A stretch of 64,000 bases of DNA, from assembly GCA_028554755.1 (NCBI GenBank), contig JAPTOF010000003.1:27637501-27701500 (forward strand), written 5' to 3'. The position numbers and the translations under genes were made by a program. The DNA is from Cordia subcordata (taxonomy: Eukaryota; Streptophyta; Magnoliopsida; Boraginales; Cordiaceae). Numbering within the stretch: the stretch's first letter is position 1; every line of letters begins with the position of its first letter. The notes beneath the pieces are model-generated. The model was given only the letters and a program-made list of their open reading frames with translations. It searched no databases and had not been told where the DNA came from. Shown here in pieces: positions 57,698 to 64,000 of this stretch.

Positions 57698-58591
57698 ATA
57701 ATTATACTTTTTTATTAATTTATTTATCTAAAAATTTAATTTAATAATCTATTGTTTTGTCTGTACATTTAATACGTGGTTGGTCTGGTCTTAATCAAGT
57801 CTACGGAAGGTGGGGTCCACCTGTGCGTGTGTTATTACATATATGGTATTTGTGGGGTTTTTTGATTGGGGGGGGGGGGTTCAGCCGCATAGGACGAGCT
57901 GATGGGCCAAAGTGGGACAGAGTACGGCGACGGTGAAGTACTGGCCGTCCTCCGAGTCAAAGTTTTTAACGGTACATAGGATCTGGATAACGTTGTCGTT
58001 AAAACCCAAAAGTGCGATTACTAAATTTATTCATTAGTGGTGAGTGGTGAAACGTTAGAGTTCAGTAGATTGTGTAATATCCGATAAAAGGTTGGTTTGG
58101 ATTAATTTTTTAAAATTTTTTCTCATATTTTTTTTAAAAGTACGTCTATAAGAAACAAAAAGTTTTAGAATTATGGAAAAATATAAATCTGAATATTTTT
58201 TAGAATTTTAATTTTTGTTGAAACCAATTAACATACTTATTGCAAAGAATTTATGATTTTTCCAAAGACAAAAGTGCTTTTTCATAGGGATAAATAAATA
58301 AATAAAAAGGCATTCCAAATAGGCCTAGTGCCTGATAATATTCTGCAAAAAATAATGCCTAACAACCAAGTCGCCCATGTTCAGATTCTTATCTTGTCTT
58401 CTATTTTGTATAGAAAATTTTGGCTGAACGAGGACATATGTTAGGGCCGTACTATTCTCAAGATTTACCAATTTATGGCATAAATTTTCTTGTTGTGCAT
58501 TAGATTAGGAAGGAAGGGATTTCGTCAATTAAATTTGAATTTTCTCGTAATACATGATACCAAAAGAAATTGAATAATGGTTAGGGGACTT
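57698..58591. other. Intergenic with a possible MITE
   Basis: Includes a G-run at 57869-57879 and a locally GC-rich block (57890-58010) without coding similarity. The tract 58085-58327 (ggtttggattaatttttt ... ttccaaataggcc) has MITE-like termini, but weak. Confidence 0.4.
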
Positions 58592-59061
58592 AAGAGGGTG
58601 TTTGAATTGGCTTTTTGAAAAATTGCTTAAAGTACTTTCGCCTTTAATTGACTTTTTTTTATATTCAATTTTAAGTAGTTACATGATAGAATAAAACTTG
58701 ATATTATAAAAATAAGTATTTATATGTTTGGTGGTTAAAAAGTAACTCATTATTAAAATAACTATTAAAGGCATAACAATAGAATTTAAAATGGTAAATA
58801 CAATATAAAAGAGTAAAGATATTTTAGTAATAAAGATAAAAATATAAAGATAGGATAGCTAATGATTTGGTCAAACATATTTTTTTCTTGAGGTGCTTAA
58901 AGTCATAAAAAACAGAAGTTAAGAGTGGGGAGTTTTTTTACTTTTTTGTTTTAAGCCACTTAAAAAGAGTATTTTTTTATTAAAACAAATGTTTCTATTA
59001 GCTTAAAATTGACTTTGTACAAGTTTAACTAAAAAACAAAAAAAGCCAAACTAAACACCCT
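58592..59061. mobile_element. MITE-like element
   Basis: The left end gagggtgtttgaattggctt and right end agccaaactaaacaccctt are inverted. The interior is A/T-rich, with several cttaaa(a)gt-like words. Target duplication unresolved. Confidence 0.6.
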
Positions 59062-60447
59062 TTTCTTTTGGTGTTTATAAGCGCTTAAAAAAATATTTTA
59101 TCATATATTTTTTATTATTTCAAAAGAAAATAAAACCAAATTACCCTCAAAACCCAATAATTTTAACAACGGAAAGATGGAAAACAGAGCCCAGCGACAC
59201 ATTGAAGTGTCAGCTTGACTGCCTTATAAGCAACTCAACACGTACCATTTGGCAACGTATGAGAGAAAACTCTGTCTCTCTCTCTCTCTCTCTCGCTCTC
59301 TGGAAGTCTCGTCATCAGCGGTAGGCTGATGAGATGAGACTTTTGAAATGTCTTCGACGTTTGTCGTGTTCCAACAGCTACGGTGATCAAAGAAACACTA
59401 TCACTTGAAGAAATCGTCCAAAATGGACGGCAATTTAATGGCCCCGAACGGTTGGTCAAACCGCCGGCTTAATCAATCACAAATCACCACCTCTCAATGG
59501 TGGTGGTACTGGGTTCGGACATGTATCTTTAGCGGCCTACTGCTGTTTACACAAAAAAAAAAAAAAAAAGTGGAGGTTTGATTAGTCCACAAATGTCATC
59601 CTTGTTGACTTAATTGGCATAACCGTTCCTAGGATGTTTTCAATCAAGCTCCTAAATACGGATCTTTTTTTATTTATACCTTAATTTTTAGAATTATATT
59701 AAAAATACCGTTATTTTGAAATTGTTTTTAAAATTTACTATTTCGATAGTTTAATTACTGAACTCGCATTAATTATACAACCTATTTAAATTTCAAATAT
59801 GAGAATCTGAGACGTGTTGAAAACAATAACTCATTCATCGAAAATGGTAGATTTAAAAACAATTTTAAAATAAGAGTTTTTTTTAAAGGAATTATCAAAA
59901 TGAGGGTATAATTAAAAAAAAAAAATCCCCTAAATACACTTGATTTACAAATTGAGTTACAGAGCTTTTAGTTCTAAAGTTTCGGATAATTTAAAAGTCA
60001 TTGATTATCTGGTATTGTATTTTAAGAGTTGAGAGTTCAATTATTTTGAGTGCAATATTGAATTCTAAAAATATGAAATAATATTTTTTGACAAAGACAG
60101 AGGGGCAAAAAAACAATTTCTAACTTAAAGTAGGAATAGATTGTCATAAACCTTTTCTCAAAAAGTTTCAATTTAGACCTTTTAATTTTTGAAACTTTCT
60201 TTTAAACCCAACAAAATCACTTATCTAAAATTGAGCCAAAATAGGATTTATTGTGTTTTATGATAACTTAAATCTGTTTTATATAGTTAGTGGTTTGACC
60301 AAAAAATATATTTAGTGGTTGGGCTTAGCAATTTATGGGCGGGACAGCCGTTTCCTGTCCAAGTTGACGCCCCGGGATTAACTACGTCAGCCCAACGCAA
60401 CGAAAATTGATGATGCCCGTCTTGGGTGTCTTGGAATCTGAATCTAT
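59062..60447. other. Intergenic, two GC-richer patches
   Basis: 59160-59480 (with a TC microsatellite at 59272-59294) and 60330-60440 are GC-richer than their surroundings but encode no recognisable protein. Confidence 0.45.
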
Positions 60448-60449
60448 TA

Positions 60450-60683
60450 GCGGCCTATTTGGATTGACTTTTTTGAAAAGCGTTTTTTTAAATTTTTTTT
60501 AAAAAATAATTTTTTTTGAGAAGTTAAAAATTCTGACTTCTAAAAAAAATTATATTTAAATTTTTTTTTTTAAATTTTAACTTTTTTGGAAGTCAAATGA
60601 AATAATTATTACAAATTTAATGTAACTTTTTCGAAAAAAAAAGTATTTTTTCCTAAAAAAAAATCAATCCAAACAAACTCGAG
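60450..60683. mobile_element. MITE-like element
   Basis: cggcctatttggattgactt at the left and aaaatcaatccaaacaaactc at the right are inverted termini around poly-A/T-rich DNA. It is close to the 3909-4136 element in its terminus. Target duplication not resolved. Confidence 0.6.
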
Positions 60684-61459
60684 ATCCACTAAGCTTAACT
60701 TATAATCTTTTCCCCCTCTTTTGGGTCATGCTGGCCCTCGAATGGATGTTACTGATAGACTTTTCTTCTCTTTTAACGTAATGATGCAAAAAGAATTTTG
60801 TACGAAAGAGTAATTTAAGCTTTGTTTTTGTTGGAACTTATTTACAATGCATAAAATGATTTTATATTTCAAATTCGTTTCTTTGGCAAACATATTCCGG
60901 AGTCTGTCCGTTTAAATAATGTCGTGTTTGTATAAAGCTTATAATAAAATGCTTATTTTATTTGATGTTTTATATATATAAAATATGATTTATTTTGAGT
61001 TTTTATAAGATATTTGTGATAAAATATCTTATTAATAGTTGTAAAAATTAAGTTTAGGATAGATTGCTTATATCTTATGAGATAAAATTTTTTTTGAGTT
61101 TTCATAAGATGTTTATAATAAGATGTTTTATGTTTTATCAAATAAAAAGAGACTATTGTTTGTTTCACGTTAATAAAATGAGCATCTTTTAGTAAGCTTA
61201 TTCGAAATAAATCACAAATTACTGACGGATTAGCGATAGAAATGGTGGATTCCCGTTTCCTTGTAATGAGCGAAAGGGCAAAAATATCTAGTTGTGGTCC
61301 CAAGATTCCTTTGCCCTGTGATTTCATCCGGATGAAAAGTCTTGCCGGACTAACCAATCATCTGATGCCTAGCATTACATTCCAAGATACTTGGGACACA
61401 CACAGACACACACACACACACACTGTTGCATCCTTAATTCTTTTCTGAGGAATCTGGCA
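60684..61459. other. Upstream region of the permease-family gene
   Basis: AT-rich with a locally repeated ataagatgtttataataagat-like tract (60920-61200) and a CA microsatellite (61398-61423) within 60 bases of the start codon, so the CA run may lie in the 5' UTR. No other gene. Confidence 0.5.
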
Positions 61460-64000
61460 ATGGAGATTCACTGCATTACATCCTCTTCCCCTTTACATGC
61501 AAAAAGCTGCAGAGTTTCTATAACAAATCCTCCACGGCCATGGTGTCATCACAAGAGAATATACATTTGTGTCAATTCAAGGATGTATGATGTAACTCCT
61601 TTCTCTTGATCACACTTCCATTTATTACATCCTCTTATAAAATAGTTGATTTTGACACTTAATCTTGTGACAACAGACACTTCAAAGGAGAGAAACAATC
61701 ATGTAGTTGGAAGATTTCAGCAAGTAAGAGAGAGAAATGCGCCGTAAAGTTGAGTGATGAGCCTGAAAAGGCTTCTAAGAAGAAGGGCACTGTTGCTGGG
61801 GCAGTTGCAGTTATCACTGGAGCAAGTATCGGTTCCGGAATTCTCGCCCTCCCCAAGACAACATCCCCTGCGGTGACTTAGCTCTTTTCCCCTTAACATG
61901 GACTTTGATCTCTTCGTAACATTATGACAATATCTAACGTTTATCGTAGTTATGTAGACAGTATACTAGCATTGGTATCCAAATCCCTGTAAAATAAAGA
62001 GCTGCATACTTTAAACTAAAACGAAATATATATTACCATAGGTAGAAATTTAAGTATATCGAATTTGGTAATAACAATTGTGAGTATTTCCAGTTTATCC
62101 CTGATTTATTTAGTAAAAAGTTTGAAGCAAATGCACATGTTTGCAATGTAGGGAATAGTTCCAAGTTCAACATCTATGATATTGTGTTGGGGTTTTCTAT
62201 TGATTGAAGCACTACTTCTAGCTGAAATTAATGTGGCAATGCTCAGAGAGAAGAAAATATTGAGGGAAGAAGAGAATGAGCTAGAGATCATCTCAATTAG
62301 AACCATGGCACAAGAGACACTAGGAGACTGGGGTGGAGTTTTTGCTACTGCGACCTATGTGTTCCTTGGTTATACTTCCACGATTGCCTACATTTCCAAG
62401 TCAGGCGAGATTCTTTATCATTTGATTAATCTTCCAGAATCAGTCTCAGGCTTTCTCTTTGCTGCCCTCCTCTCCATTCTCATTTCTGTGGGTGGGACAC
62501 AGGCCACTGATCAAGTCAATCAATGGCTAACTGCAACCATGATAGGTATGGTTTTGAATTTTATCAATAAGGTTTAGAGAACTAATTTCTTACCAGTATA
62601 CTAGATAAAGAGAGATACCTACAATTCTTCAGTGTAAAAATGTCACTAACGATGTAATAACTTCTGGAAACAGGTCTGCTGGCAGCCATTGAGGTTCTAG
62701 CCATTTTGTTTGGAGGGTGGTCTGGATTTGAGGGAAATGGTCACTGGGAAAAAGTTCCTGCCACTCTTCCAGTAATAATATTTTCTTTGGTCTATCATGA
62801 TTTATCTCCTGGTTAGTATGTTACCTTGTCTCATGATTTGAGATAAGGCAAATGATAGGTACATGCCCTTCAGATTCCAGTTTGATGCTCTTGCAGTGCT
62901 CTGTGCTTATCTTGGAGGTGACCTGGCACGTATAAGGACTTCTCTTTTGCTTGGTAGCTTTGTGCCATTGCTGGCTTTGCTCATATGGAATGCGATAGCA
63001 CTTGGTCTTTCGTCTCAGGCTGATCAAGTTATTGATCCTGTCGAATTGCTCTCAAGGTCAGTCAGACTTTACTACTTGTTATCTTAAAGATCACCGTAAT
63101 TTCATTATTATTCCAAAATGAATTATTAATTGTAATAAGAGTCTTGGTTCAACCATTTTTAGTAAGAGCAATGAGAAGAAGATTGTACCTGCTTGGCGGG
63201 AGAAAGCGGTTTCCTGTGTGCATACTTTCCGATTAGTTGGTTGAACTCATTTTGTAAATTGATGTTTTAATCTACCTAATTCTCACTCTGGGCTGTTCTG
63301 CTGCAGCGTAAGATGGAGCGGAGTTTCTTCTATGGTCGAGGCTTTCTCACTTCTGGCTGTTGGAACTTCACTGATAGGCACCCTTCTGAGCTTCTCTGAG
63401 TTCTTCAAGGAGCAAATAAACAACTTGTTTTTGGATTCATCCTCAGCAGAGGTAGTAGAGGTAAGATTCCAGATTGCGGGTTAGTGATTCCACACTCTTG
63501 CAATATGAAAGTAATACCCTGGTACTAATATCAGCTTCATGACCCTTCAGAAATCAAATTTTCTCAGTGGTCCAAGAGATTGGTGGGGAAAACATACGGT
63601 TAGTTTCACAGCAACAGCTTTGGTAATTGCTCCATCACTTTTCGTATCTACAACAGTTCCGGATGCATTTTCTGCTGCAACAGATATCGCTGTGAGTTCT
63701 CCAAATGCATGCCTTTCTCTGTTGGCACTCCTTTGTTCTTCATTTCCTTTAAAGAAATGTATGCAAACATAGTTGTTCAATAAAGAATCGCAACATATGA
63801 AATTGGGGGCATTTCGAGTCAAATGTGGAAAACTATTCAACTGAACCATCACAATTAGTAACTTTTTACTTATCATTGCCTACATTACCTACCTGGTTTG
63901 ATGTACTCTAGAATCCAAATAGTTAAATCCTGAACGATCAAGTTGTGTCGTAGAGTTGATGCATTAGCATGTATTGACTAAAATGTGCAACAGGGAGGCT
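61460..64000 (+). CDS. Tyrosine/tryptophan permease family protein, plastid type, 5' part
   Basis: Membrane transporter of the bacterial-type aromatic amino acid permease family (TyrP/Mtr-like; APC-fold), in plants expected in the plastid envelope. Exons read by hand: 61460-61584, 61677-61872, 62152-62545, 62674-62811, 62897-63056, 63307-63460, 63551-63691 and 63994 to the window edge, all GT-AG and phase-consistent; 438 residues visible, C-terminus missing. Residues 1-75 look like a transit peptide, followed by the basic KKKG. Several transmembrane segments follow: TVAGAVAVITGASIGSGILA near 79-98 (GSGILALP is family-typical), then MILCWGFLLIEALLLAEI, VVFATATYVF-like and SLLLGSFVPLLALLIWNA. 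Late motifs are EAFSLLAVGTSLIGTLLSF, then SLFVSTTVPDAFSAATDIA. The small exon 1 join is the least certain part. Confidence 0.87.

Noticed and set aside
63161..63240. Possible extra exon in the permease-family gene (SNEKKIVPAWREKA)
   Set aside because: The direct join 63056 to 63307 keeps phase and gives the family-like text LLSSVRWSG; the candidate lacks a clean acceptor and donor pair.
1..64000. CRISPR arrays, bacterial operons, Shine-Dalgarno sites
   Set aside because: The sequence is plant nuclear DNA; no regularly spaced short repeats with unique spacers were seen.
1..64000. Autonomous tRNA or rRNA genes
   Set aside because: None recognised by eye apart from the tRNA-like head of the SINE, which lacks a full cloverleaf.

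Overview
The window is nuclear DNA from a flowering plant, almost certainly a eudicot. The evidence is AT-rich intergenic DNA with many GT-AG introns, plant-type Ty1/copia retrotransposons, Helitron-like and MITE-like elements, a tRNA-derived SINE, and plastid-targeted aromatic amino acid genes. Lineage below eudicot cannot be settled by eye.

Layout. 0-5.4 kb: repeat-rich DNA (dispersed repeat, tandem array, MITE, and one half of a dispersed duplication). 5.384-17.775 kb: a three-layer retrotransposon nest. A degenerate copia element (+ strand) has a second degenerate copia element (- strand, Tork/TNT1-like) inside its 3' LTR, and that element carries a 1.7-kb solo LTR inside its polyprotein region. 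17.8-30 kb: AT-rich DNA with one exon-like fragment of an FMN-hydrolase (HAD) gene, several Helitron-like elements, a MITE and a ~0.95-kb inverted repeat. 30.15-33.44 kb: a six-exon gene for an unusual protein (charged N-terminus, a domain resembling cystatin-related/MS5 (DUF626) families, and the C-terminal half of a papain-like peptidase). Its first exon carries a 94-bp offset partial duplication that shifts the frame. 34.5-37.1 kb: a mosaic of copies of sequence found at 26.3-27.7 kb and 2.7-4.9 kb, plus a SINE. 38.86-44.70 kb: a complete 13-exon chorismate synthase gene. 44.7-52.3 kb: no gene; a ~1.5-kb tandem duplication with a MITE in one copy. 52.33-55.60 kb (-): a two-exon patatin-like phospholipase of the pPLA-III type. 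55.6-61.4 kb: intergenic, MITE-like elements and paired palindromes. 61.46 kb to the right edge: 5' part of a plastid-type tyrosine/tryptophan permease-family gene, cut by the window end.

How the genes relate. Chorismate synthase makes the common precursor of Phe, Tyr and Trp in the plastid, and the permease-family gene 17 kb away probably moves aromatic amino acids across a plastid membrane. The theme matches, but nothing in the sequence shows they are co-regulated. The patatin-like gene lies between them in the opposite direction and is unrelated. Exon boundaries were read by hand from GT-AG sites, reading-frame phase and family similarity recalled from knowledge; no database search was possible.
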